From CAYNKA01 sp964397655 (lineage in GTDB: Bacteria > Spirochaetota > Spirochaetia > DTKZ01): a stretch of DNA of 64,000 nt. Each line of letters begins with the position of its first letter. Position 1 is the first letter of the stretch. The position numbers and the translations under genes were made by a program. The notes below the pieces were generated by a model. That model made no database searches. It had not been told where the DNA came from and saw nothing but the letters and a program-made list of their open reading frames with translations. The stretch is taken from positions 124,001 through 188,000 of the forward strand of contig CAYNKA010000007.1 in the NCBI GenBank assembly GCA_964397655.1. The letters run 5' to 3'. Positions 7,874 to 15,597 of this stretch are shown here, one piece after another.

Positions 7874-9961
7874 TCACGCGCCCTTGATGGCCAGTTCGCG
7901 TTCCAGTTCCAGTTCCCTGATTTTCTTCTGCAGGGCGTCCTTCTTCTCCGTCTCGCACTTCGGGCAGGTGAAATGTTCGCCCGAAAGGTAGCCGTGCACC
8001 GGGCAGACCGAGAAGGTCGGCGTGATGGTGAAGTAGGGTATGTGGTAGTTCTCCGCCACGGCCTTGACGAGGTTGCGGCAGGCCCTCCAGTCCTCGATAG
8101 CCTCCCCGAGGAAGGCGTGGAAAACCGTGCCCCCGGTGTACTTCGTCTGGAGCTCGTCCTGGTGGTCGAGGGCATCGAAGATGTCCTCGGTGTGGTCCAC
8201 CGGCAGCTGGGTCGAGTTCGTGTAGTACGGATCCGCGTCCCCGGAGGTGACGATGTCGGCGAACCGCTTCTTGTCGTGCTTCGCGAGGCGGTAGGAGGTG
8301 CTTTCAGCGGGCGTGGCCTCGAGGTTGAAGAGGTCGCCCGTGTCCTCCTGGTACGCGACGAGGCGCCGCCTCATGTGGTCCAGGACCTCGAGGGCGAAGG
8401 CCCTGCCTTCCGCGTCGGCGATGTCCTTGCCGAGGAAGTTGAGGAGGCATTCGTTCATGCCGCAGATCCCGATCGTGGAGAAGTGGTTGTTCAGGTTCTT
8501 GAGGTAGCGCCGGGTGTAGGGGAAGAGCCCGGATTCCAGCAGGCGGGTGATGACCTTCCGCTTGATGCAGAGGGACTCGGCCGCGAGGTCCATGAGCCGG
8601 TCGAGGCGGTGGAAGAAGTCCACCCTCGACTCCGCGAGGTAGCCGATCCTGGGAAGGTTGATGGTGACGACGCCGATGGAGCCCGTGAACTCGTCCGATC
8701 CGAAGAGGCCGCCGCCCCGCTTCCTGAGCTCCCGCTTGTCGAGCTGGAGCCTGCAGCACATCGAGCGCACGTCTCCGGGCTTGAGGTCCGAGTTGACGAA
8801 GTTCTGGAAGTAGGGAGTGCCGTACTTCGCGGTCATCTCGAAGAGGAGCTTCGCGTTCTCGCTGTCCCAGTCGAAGGTCCGCGTGATGTTGTAGGTGGGG
8901 ATGGGGTACTGGAAGCCCCTGCCGTTCGCGTCGCCCTGGAGCATGAGCTTGATGAAGACGCGGTTGATCACGTCCATCTCGGCCTGGCAATCGCCGTAGG
9001 TGAAGTCCAACTCCCTGCCGCCCATGAGTGCGGGCTTGTCCCTGAGGTCGTCCGGCACGATCCAGTCCAGGGTGATGTTCGTGAAGGGCGCCTGGCTTCC
9101 CCACCGGGACGGCGTGTTGACGCCGAAGATGAAGCTCTGGATGGACTGCTTCACCTCTTCCTCCGAGAGCCCGTCGGCCTTCACGAAGGGCGCGAGATAG
9201 GTGTCGAAGCTGGAGAAGGCCTGGGCTCCTGCCCACTCGTTCTGCATGATGCCGAGGAAGTTCACGATCTGCTGGATGAGGGTGGAGAGATGCCGCGCGG
9301 GCTTGGACGTTATCTTGTCAGGCACGCCTCCCAGTCCTTCTTCGATCAGCTGACGAAGCGACCAGCCCGCGCAGTATCCCGAAAACATGGACAGATCGTG
9401 GAGATGGAAATCCGCGTTCCTGTGGGCCTCCGCGACGGCTTCAGGGTAGATGTTCCTGAGCCAGTAGTTGGCCGTGATGGAGCCGGAGTTGTGGAGAATG
9501 AGCCCTCCCAGTGAAAAATTGACGTTCGCGTTCTCATTCACCCGCCAGTCCGACTGGGACAGATACCCGTCCATGGTGCTGTTGATGTCCAGCATGAGCT
9601 TCTGGGTGTCCCTCATCGCCTCGTGCCTGGCCCGATACAGGATGTAGGCTTTCGCGATGTCCGTTTCCCTGCTCTCGATGAGCACCGTTTCCACGATGTC
9701 CTGGATTTCCTCGATCGCGGGAGCGGAATTCGGATGCCTGTCCCTCATGACCTCGGCCAGCTTCTCCTCGACCTTCCTGGTGAGGCTCTCCGCGGGTTCG
9801 GAGCTCCCGCCGCCCCGCACCGCGGTCACGGCCTTGAGGATGGCGCCGGAAATCTTCTCCCTGTTGTATTTTTCCAGGGTGCCGTTTCGCTTGACGACGA
9901 GCCGTACCCCGGGGAATCCCTTTTCGTCCTTCAGAACCTGTTTCAGCCAATTCGTACTCAA
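7874..9961 (-). CDS. nrdD: Class III (anaerobic) ribonucleoside-triphosphate reductase, catalytic body
   Basis: 695 aa. An ATP-cone is at residues 20-115 (VVKRNGTLEKYNREKI). The catalytic barrel includes NTPSRWGSQAPFTNITLDW and a Cys pair in RSMCCRLQL, where the thiyl-radical Cys is expected. The zinc site CPVHGYLSGEHFTCPKC is close to the C-terminus. The protein then ends in a helix (KKIRELELERELAIKGA) and lacks the usual following R-x-x-G-Y glycyl-radical segment, which is found in the next gene. The start is TTG at 9961, with GGGAGG 6 bases upstream. It lies 18 bases after nrdR in one operon. Confidence 0.95.
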   Translation of the reverse strand: MSTNWLKQVLKDEKGFPGVRLVVKRNGTLEKYNREKISGAILKAVTAVRGGGSSEPAESLTRKVEEKLAEVMRDRHPNSAPAIEEIQDIVETVLIESRETDIAKAYILYRARHEAMRDTQKLMLDINSTMDGYLSQSDWRVNENANVNFSLGGLILHNSGSITANYWLRNIYPEAVAEAHRNADFHLHDLSMFSGYCAGWSLRQLIEEGLGGVPDKITSKPARHLSTLIQQIVNFLGIMQNEWAGAQAFSSFDTYLAPFVKADGLSEEEVKQSIQSFIFGVNTPSRWGSQAPFTNITLDWIVPDDLRDKPALMGGRELDFTYGDCQAEMDVINRVFIKLMLQGDANGRGFQYPIPTYNITRTFDWDSENAKLLFEMTAKYGTPYFQNFVNSDLKPGDVRSMCCRLQLDKRELRKRGGGLFGSDEFTGSIGVVTINLPRIGYLAESRVDFFHRLDRLMDLAAESLCIKRKVITRLLESGLFPYTRRYLKNLNNHFSTIGICGMNECLLNFLGKDIADAEGRAFALEVLDHMRRRLVAYQEDTGDLFNLEATPAESTSYRLAKHDKKRFADIVTSGDADPYYTNSTQLPVDHTEDIFDALDHQDELQTKYTGGTVFHAFLGEAIEDWRACRNLVKAVAENYHIPYFTITPTFSVCPVHGYLSGEHFTCPKCETEKKDALQKKIRELELERELAIKGA

Positions 9962-9979
9962 AACCTTCCTCCCAGTTGC

Positions 9980-10486
9980 TCAGGGTTTTGACGCATCCGG
10001 TCCTTCTTCGCCTTCCGCCGCTTCCGGGCTGCGGATCCCCAGGGATTCGATCTCGCGGATGAATTCCTCGGCATCCTTGAATTGCCGGTACACCGAAGCG
10101 AATCTCACGTAGGCGACGCCGTCCAGATCGTAGAGCCTGCGAAGCACCATCTCCCCGAGCTCCCGCGACGAGATCTCGTGGGTGGATTTTCCCAGCATCG
10201 CCGATTCGTCCTCGAGGTCGTTGATCATCTCTTCGATGGTGACCTGGGAGATGTTCCTCTTTTCGCAGGCCCGCTGGATGCCTCGCTCCAGCTTCTCGCG
10301 ATCGAAGGGCTCCCTTCGCCCGTCGGACTTCACGACCATGAGGTGCTTTTCTTCTATCCGCTCATACGAGGTGAATCGATAGCCGCAGGAAAGGCACTCG
10401 CGCCGACGCCGGATGCTTTCGCCGTTGGCTAAAGTCCGGGATTCCAATACTTTATCTTCGAGGCTTTCGCAATGCGGACAACGCAT
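9980..10486 (-). CDS. nrdR: Transcriptional repressor of ribonucleotide reductase genes
   Basis: 168 aa from ATG 10486; an in-frame TTG at 10492 adds two residues. MRCPHC and CLSCGYRF give the N-terminal zinc ribbon, followed by an ATP-cone (VVKSDGRREPFDREKLERGI). This is the standard NrdR layout, with an acidic tail. ATG 10486 is preferred because the family begins M-x-C-P-x-C and AGGG lies 6 bases upstream. First gene of the nrd operon; the palindromes just upstream suggest autoregulation. Confidence 0.95.
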   Translation of the reverse strand: MRCPHCESLEDKVLESRTLANGESIRRRRECLSCGYRFTSYERIEEKHLMVVKSDGRREPFDREKLERGIQRACEKRNISQVTIEEMINDLEDESAMLGKSTHEISSRELGEMVLRRLYDLDGVAYVRFASVYRQFKDAEEFIREIESLGIRSPEAAEGEEGPDASKP

Positions 10487-10491
10487 TTTCA

Positions 10492-10550
10492 ACCCTATAT
10501 ATAGCGGTTTTTTACGAACGTCATCTATTCTATCACACTATATATCGGGT
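10492..10550 (-). promoter_or_regulatory. Pair of NrdR-box-like operators
   Basis: Two similar 16-base elements lie at 10492-10507 (ACCCTATATATAGCGG) and 10535-10550 (ACACTATATATCGGGT), sharing CTATATAT. They resemble the NrdR box consensus (ACAC-x-ATATAT-x-GTGT type). Their starts are 43 bases apart, about four helical turns, so two tetramer contacts would be in phase. The proximal box overlaps the nrdR ribosome binding site, which fits autorepression. Confidence 0.7.
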
Positions 10551-10604
10551 TGCAATATTCCAGGCTTGAATTTTTTCATTCTTTGTAAGGAGTTATTGTG
10601 ATTT

Positions 10605-11524
10605 TTAGAGATTGTGGAGGATCTGCCCTGCAAGCCGCCTGAGGGTCTCCGCGAGATCCTTCACGACGCCGAGATCCGTCGCGGGATTCATGAGGGCGAG
10701 CCTGAGCCAGCGTTTTCCGATGGCCTCGACCGACGAGACGTAGAAATTCCCCTCCGCGAGAAGCCGTTCCCTCGCTGCGAGTTGGAGTCCGTCGCCGCCC
10801 CGGAGACGGAAGCAGAGGATGTTGCTTTCCGGCATAGCGGCGCACTCGAAATCGGGCAGGGCGGAAAGGTATTCCCAGCTCCTGACCGCGAGCTCGTACC
10901 TGCCGTCGACGTAGGCTTCGATGCCCTTCTCCCCGAGTGCGGCGAGTACCGCGTAGAACTTGAGCCCGAGTCCGGCCTTGGTGCATTCCACGGTTCGATG
11001 GATGAAGTCGAAGCCGGGTTGCGCCTTCTCGTGGAAGAGGTAGCTCGCCTCCTCGCGGAACGCGGCGTCGAGGTCCCTCGAGTCCTTGACGAGCACGGCC
11101 GCGCAGAGTGTCGGCGTCCTCATGAGCTTGTGGGCGTCCCAGACCAACGAATCCGCCTTCTCGACGCCGCGCAGCCTGCCGCGGTGCTTCGCGGAAAAAA
11201 GGGCCGCGGCGCCGTGGGCCCCGTCCACGTGGAACCAGATCCCCTCGCGCCCGCAGAAGTCCCCGATCTCCGAAAGCGGATCGTACAGGCCGAGCCCCGT
11301 CGAGCAGGCGTTCGCCGCGGGGAGTCGATCCGGCAGCACGACCCCGCGAGGATCGGTTTCGAGCTCGAAGACGTTCCGCCGCCCTATGCCGAGGATGCCG
11401 GCGGCGCGGGCGACCGAATAGTGGGAGGCGGCTGGCGCAGCACGGGTTTCGCTTTACCGGCCGAATCTTCGAGGTAACGGCTCAAGCGGTCGACGACGAT
11501 CCCGGCGTCGGATTCAAAGGACAT
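10605..11524 (-). pseudogene. Broken group II PLP-dependent decarboxylase
   Basis: The 3' part (10605-11339) is a good decarboxylase C-terminal half: HVDGAHGAAALFS, then DAHKLMRTP with the PLP-binding Lys. The 5' part starts at ATG 11524 with GGAGGAGG just upstream and reads a normal N-terminal helix (VVDRLSRYLEDSAGKAKPV). It then jumps out of frame and stops at a TAG (near 11388). In the other frame HYSVARAAGILGIG and NVFELETDPRG resume family sequence. Most of the N-terminal lobe is missing, and about 15-20 residues appear lost again at RLPAA/NACSTG. At least two deletions and a frameshift make it non-functional. It overlaps the Ada-like gene by 11 bases. Confidence 0.8.
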
Positions 11525-12434
11525 TTACGCCTCCTCCGGCTGCGCCTGCGCCGTACGGTGTCTTGCCGCCGGCAGCGGCCATTTCGGCGATCGCCGATTC
11601 CCAGCCGAGGATGGCCTTCTTCCTCGAGGGGCCTTCGCCGTAATTGCCGAACTCGCCCGCCTTGCGGAGGACCCGGTGGCAGGGGATGAGGAAGGGGATG
11701 GGATTGTCGCCCACCGCGTTGCCTACGGCCCGAGCCCCCTTTTCCAGGCCGATGTGCCGCGCTATGTCCTCGTAGGAAACCGCCCTGCCCAGGGGGATCT
11801 TGACGAGGGCCTGCCAGACCTGGATCTGGAAATTGGTGCCGCGGACGTGGAGGTGGAGGGGGCCGGGTTCCCGGGGACCCGGAAGGGAAAAGACGCGTCC
11901 CACGAGGGGGGCCGTCGTGTCGGGCCGTTCGGAAAGTCTCGCGGCCGGCCAGTGCCGGACGAGGGCGGACACGGCGACGGCCTCGTCCTTGCCGTTGCCG
12001 AGGAAGGACAGGCCGCAGATCCCCCGCGGCGAGGCGGCGAGCAGGCAGGTCCCGAAGGGGGAGGGATGGAAGCCGTAGGCTATGTCGAGGCCCGCGCCTC
12101 CCGACTTGTACTCGCCCGGGGTCACGGCCTCGCAGGATACGAAGAGATCGTGGAGCCGTCCCGGCCCGGAAAGTCCCGACTCGTAGGCGGCATCGAGGAC
12201 GTTCTCCGAGGCCTCGAGGAGCTTTTTCGCGTGCTCCTTCGTGAGGTATTGCAGGAACCTCTTGGGGCTTATCCCGACCCAGCGGGAAAAGAGCCTCTGG
12301 AAATGGAATTCGCTGAGGCCCGCGGCCGCCGCGACGTCCTCGAGGGACGGCTGCCTCCTCACGTTCTTTTCCAGGAAATCGATCGCGAGTTCGACGCGCG
12401 CGTAATCCTCGGCGAGACCGGAAAAATCGCTCAT
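11514..12434 (-). CDS. Ada-like protein: AraC-type DNA-binding domain plus O6-alkylguanine-DNA methyltransferase
   Basis: 306 aa from ATG 12434. An earlier TTG at 12455 is possible but AGGTGG sits right before the ATG. Residues 10-110 are an AraC-type helix-turn-helix (LEDVAAAAGLSEFHFQRLF). The C-terminal half is an MGMT domain with the active-site PCHRV (Cys accepting the alkyl group) and the helix-turn-helix VSYEDIARHIG. It lacks the N-terminal phosphotriester-accepting zinc domain of E. coli Ada. The role is repair of O6-alkylguanine, perhaps with gene control. The broken decarboxylase follows, overlapping by 11 bases. Confidence 0.9.
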   Translation of the reverse strand: MSDFSGLAEDYARVELAIDFLEKNVRRQPSLEDVAAAAGLSEFHFQRLFSRWVGISPKRFLQYLTKEHAKKLLEASENVLDAAYESGLSGPGRLHDLFVSCEAVTPGEYKSGGAGLDIAYGFHPSPFGTCLLAASPRGICGLSFLGNGKDEAVAVSALVRHWPAARLSERPDTTAPLVGRVFSLPGPREPGPLHLHVRGTNFQIQVWQALVKIPLGRAVSYEDIARHIGLEKGARAVGNAVGDNPIPFLIPCHRVLRKAGEFGNYGEGPSRKKAILGWESAIAEMAAAGGKTPYGAGAAGGGVNVL

Positions 12435-12518
12435 ATTCCCCACCTCTCGATTCAAGAATGCCGCGAAACATCCCCCGAATCAACCCGATTCTTGCGCAAG
12501 AAGCCCGTTTCCGGCAGA

Positions 12519-13367
12519 ATGGGCGCCATGTCCGTCGTATATGCCATCCTCGCGGCCCTCCTCTACGGGAGCGCCGACTTCGCGGGCGGCTTCGCGAGCC
12601 GCCGCGCCTCGGTTTTTTCCGTCCTCGTCCTGTCGCAGCTCGCGGGGGCCGCGCTCGCCCTCGTCGCCGCGCCTCTTCTCGGGCCGAATTACCCCCTGCC
12701 GGCCGACCTGCTGTGGGGGGCACTCGGCGGCCTCTCAGGGGCCGTCGGGCTCTTCTTCCTTTATTACGGCATAGCAGCGGGCATCGTTGCGGTCGTCTCC
12801 TCGGTCTCCGCCCTGGTCGGCGCCCTCGTCCCCATGGCCTTCGGCCTCATGCTCGGCGAGACGCCCTCCGTCCCCGCGTGGATCGGGGCAGCGATCTGCC
12901 TACCCGCCGTGCTCCTGCTTTCCTACGAACGGTCGGGGAATGAGGCGAGGCGGGCGGTCAGGAAATCGCTCCTCTTCGGCGTTCTCGCCGGCCTCGGTTT
13001 CGGGGGCTTTTTCATCGCGGTTTCGCGCCCAGGCGCTGGCGCGGGCATCTGGCCTCTCGTCGCCTCCAGGGCCGCCTCGATCCTCTCGATTTCGGCCGCA
13101 GCTTTCCTCCTGCGCAGGTCGATGAGGCCCGCCTCGGGAGGGCTCTGGATCGTGATCGCGGCCGGGCTCTGCGACATGGGAGCGAACATCGCCTTCGTCC
13201 TCGGCACACGCGAGGGGCTCCTCGTCCTCGTCACGATCATCACCTCGCTCTTCCCCGGACCGACCGTCCTGCTCGCGCGGATCTTCATGCACCAGAGGCT
13301 CGGCCCCGCGCGGCTCGCCGGGTTCGTCCTCGCCCTGGCAGGGGTCGCTCTCATCGGGGCGGGGTGA
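12519..13367 (+). CDS. EamA/DMT-family membrane transporter
   Basis: 282 aa with about ten hydrophobic segments in two halves, each starting with a pattern such as VYAILAALLYGSADFAGGF, as in drug/metabolite (EamA) exporters. Gly- and Ala-rich helices and a short loop with basic residues between the halves (ERSGNEARRAVRK) fit the family. ATGs lie at 12519 and 12528 with no strong ribosome binding site; either is possible. Substrate unknown. It is divergent from the Ada-like gene, with 84 bases between. Confidence 0.85.
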   Translation: MGAMSVVYAILAALLYGSADFAGGFASRRASVFSVLVLSQLAGAALALVAAPLLGPNYPLPADLLWGALGGLSGAVGLFFLYYGIAAGIVAVVSSVSALVGALVPMAFGLMLGETPSVPAWIGAAICLPAVLLLSYERSGNEARRAVRKSLLFGVLAGLGFGGFFIAVSRPGAGAGIWPLVASRAASILSISAAAFLLRRSMRPASGGLWIVIAAGLCDMGANIAFVLGTREGLLVLVTIITSLFPGPTVLLARIFMHQRLGPARLAGFVLALAGVALIGAG

Positions 13368-13467
13368 GCCGGAGAGGCGTACCTACAGGTGAGGACGAGC
13401 CTCTCACCGCGATGCCGAAGGCGTCGCAGGCCGGGGTCCCGCGTTCATCGTCTTTCCTTTACTCGAA

Positions 13468-15597
13468 CTACCCCATCAAAAAGCCGCGGAGGCGGCGGAC
13501 GAGGCTGATCTTCTTCACGGGTATTTCCAGCGGCCTGTCCTCGGGGATCGTCGCGGCGACGAGGATGAGGTCGGTGCCGGTTTTCTTCAGTTCGCGGGGC
13601 CGGGCGAAGACCCTGGTCGGAGCCCCGTCCTGAGCCCTGAGGATGATTTCGAGGTAGTTCGACGGGTTCTTCAGGGTCTGCTCGATCACGAGGACCTTGC
13701 CCACGTAGTCGAGGCCCTTCGCCTCGCTCTTTTCCTTGCGTCCGGAATCCGGGCGAAGCTGTTCACGGACGAGGACGAGTTTCTTCCTGATCCTTTCCCT
13801 GATCTCCCTGTCCTGATCTTCGGGGAAGGCCGCCTCGTCCAGGAGCCTTTCGAGCTCCTTCATGAGCTTCTCCGCGCCGATGAACCGTTCCGCATCGTCC
13901 CGCCCCTCCGGGTCGTTTCGCTCGCGGACGCCCGGGCCGCCGGCCGGTTTCATGGGAGAAAAGCCGCGGGGATGGAGGATCGAGCCCCTCGGGCGGGCTG
14001 GTTCGGTATGAACGGGTTCCGGCGGATCGAAGAGGGTCTGCTGGAGTTCCCTGCCACCCTCGTCCGTCCCCCCGACCGAATCGGGGAAGCCGCCGCCGGG
14101 GGCGAACTCCTCGCTCCTCCTCACCGGCGGGAAGAGATCGATGCCCGCCGCCTTCAGGATGCGGCGGCATTCCGGCAGCGAGGAGCGGTCCGTGAGGTAG
14201 ATCCCCGGAGCGAGCCGGAGCCGGATGAATTTCCTGAGTTCCTCCAGGTGTTCGATGAGGTGCATCCTGTCCTCGTCCGCCGCGATCACCACTCCCTCGA
14301 AGAGGGCGAGGCTGCCGTATTCCCTTTCCCAGACATCGAGCGAAAAGGAGACGTTCTGAGGCGTCGCGTGCGCGGAGAGCCTCTCCAATTCGCGGGAGAC
14401 CTCCCTGCCGTGGAAGCCGAGCGAGAGGGCCTGGGCGAACGATTCCTTCGAGAGCTCGTACTGGGAGAGCGTGTCGTAGCGCCTGAGGTGCGCCGCGGCC
14501 GCGAGGACGAGCCCCTCCCTGAGGGACAGGTCCGGCTTCGCGGCGATGTCGAAATTCGGCTGGAGGATGATGCCGGCCTCGTCCGAGGCGCCGCGATTCC
14601 TCGAGGGGAATCGGGGATTGGGAAGCCAGGAGCCGTCCTCGGTCCGCGCGACCGCGTCCCAGGCCTCGAGGGCGTCGATCCAATCCTCCCGCACGACGAG
14701 GTCGGGAGCGGCGCGATGCGCGACCAGCCTGGCCAGCTTGACGAGGGCGTCCTTTCCGTACGCCCTGTCCTTCGCGAGCGTTGGGAGGAAGCCTGCGAGG
14801 AATTCGGCCTCGCGCCAGGCCTTGAGAACGTCGGATTCCCTGGAGCAGCGGACGAGGAGGCAGGACCGGGCGAGTTCGTCGAGCGCGGCGAAGTCTCGCC
14901 ACGCGTCGAGGTCGATCCCGTGCCCTCCTTCCCCCCGCCTGAGGAGTCCGGCCGTTCGAAGTGCCGAGAAGAGCAGCCCGAACCGCGTCCCCTCCTCGTC
15001 GGGGAAGAGGATCGGCAGTCGCTTGCGGATCTCCGTCTCGGTCTTTTTCCTGATTCCGCCGTCGGATTTGAGGAAGTCGCCCTCCTCGAGCAGAACGGAG
15101 AGCAGGGCGATGAGCAGGGAATCCGAGATCCAGGGCCGGGGGAGGTCCGTCGGCTCGGCCTTTCTGCTCCTCACGAGGAGGCTTGCGTCCACCGCGGAGG
15201 CGAGAAGGTCTTCCTCGAGCAGGGGATTGAGCAGGATCTCCTCGTCTCCGCCGCTCCTGTCCGCGTATACGAGGAGCCGGTCCTGGAGGTTGAGCAGGTG
15301 GTGATGGAGGTCGAGGTAGCCGAGCTCGCCGTCGAAGAACCGGTGGAGCTCCTCGTGGGTCGGCGCGTCGAGGAGGTAGACCGCGGTGAGGAGCCTCGCG
15401 TCCCGCTCGTCGACGAGGGCGAGGATGCTCCTTCTCGTGTCGGGCCGCCGGAGAAAGGCTTCCATGCCCTCGAGCAGGTTGTGCTTGTTGAAGGGCGACT
15501 TCACGTCCCCCAGGTAGTTGCGGAGGATGTCGAAGAATGCCGCGTCCGGCAGGGTGAGAAACGCTGATTTCCATCTCGCCGGCGAATTCGCGCTCAC
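13468..15597 (-). CDS. XPB-associated protein with helicase XPB/Ssl2 N-terminal-like domain
   Basis: 709 aa. The middle part (about residues 330-500: GIILQPNFDIAAKPDLS, LRRYDTLSQYELS) matches the Helicase_C_3 / XPB-Ssl2 type domain that often accompanies bacterial XPB. The N-terminal 300 residues are helical and Leu/Asp/Glu-rich; the C-terminus is basic and may be a structured beta region (KVLVIEQTLKNPSNYLEI). The GTG at 15597 is preferred over the TTG at 15612: GGGAGG lies 7 bases before it and it overlaps the helicase stop by 4 bases (GTGA). It is probably a partner of the XPB helicase in DNA repair or transcription. The exact role is unknown. Confidence 0.75.
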   Translation of the reverse strand: MSANSPARWKSAFLTLPDAAFFDILRNYLGDVKSPFNKHNLLEGMEAFLRRPDTRRSILALVDERDARLLTAVYLLDAPTHEELHRFFDGELGYLDLHHHLLNLQDRLLVYADRSGGDEEILLNPLLEEDLLASAVDASLLVRSRKAEPTDLPRPWISDSLLIALLSVLLEEGDFLKSDGGIRKKTETEIRKRLPILFPDEEGTRFGLLFSALRTAGLLRRGEGGHGIDLDAWRDFAALDELARSCLLVRCSRESDVLKAWREAEFLAGFLPTLAKDRAYGKDALVKLARLVAHRAAPDLVVREDWIDALEAWDAVARTEDGSWLPNPRFPSRNRGASDEAGIILQPNFDIAAKPDLSLREGLVLAAAAHLRRYDTLSQYELSKESFAQALSLGFHGREVSRELERLSAHATPQNVSFSLDVWEREYGSLALFEGVVIAADEDRMHLIEHLEELRKFIRLRLAPGIYLTDRSSLPECRRILKAAGIDLFPPVRRSEEFAPGGGFPDSVGGTDEGGRELQQTLFDPPEPVHTEPARPRGSILHPRGFSPMKPAGGPGVRERNDPEGRDDAERFIGAEKLMKELERLLDEAAFPEDQDREIRERIRKKLVLVREQLRPDSGRKEKSEAKGLDYVGKVLVIEQTLKNPSNYLEIILRAQDGAPTRVFARPRELKKTGTDLILVAATIPEDRPLEIPVKKISLVRRLRGFLMG

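Noticed and set aside
11676..12518. Long plus-strand frame ahead of the EamA transporter
   Set aside because: It is the antisense of the Ada-like gene; membrane-protein sequence begins only at 12519.
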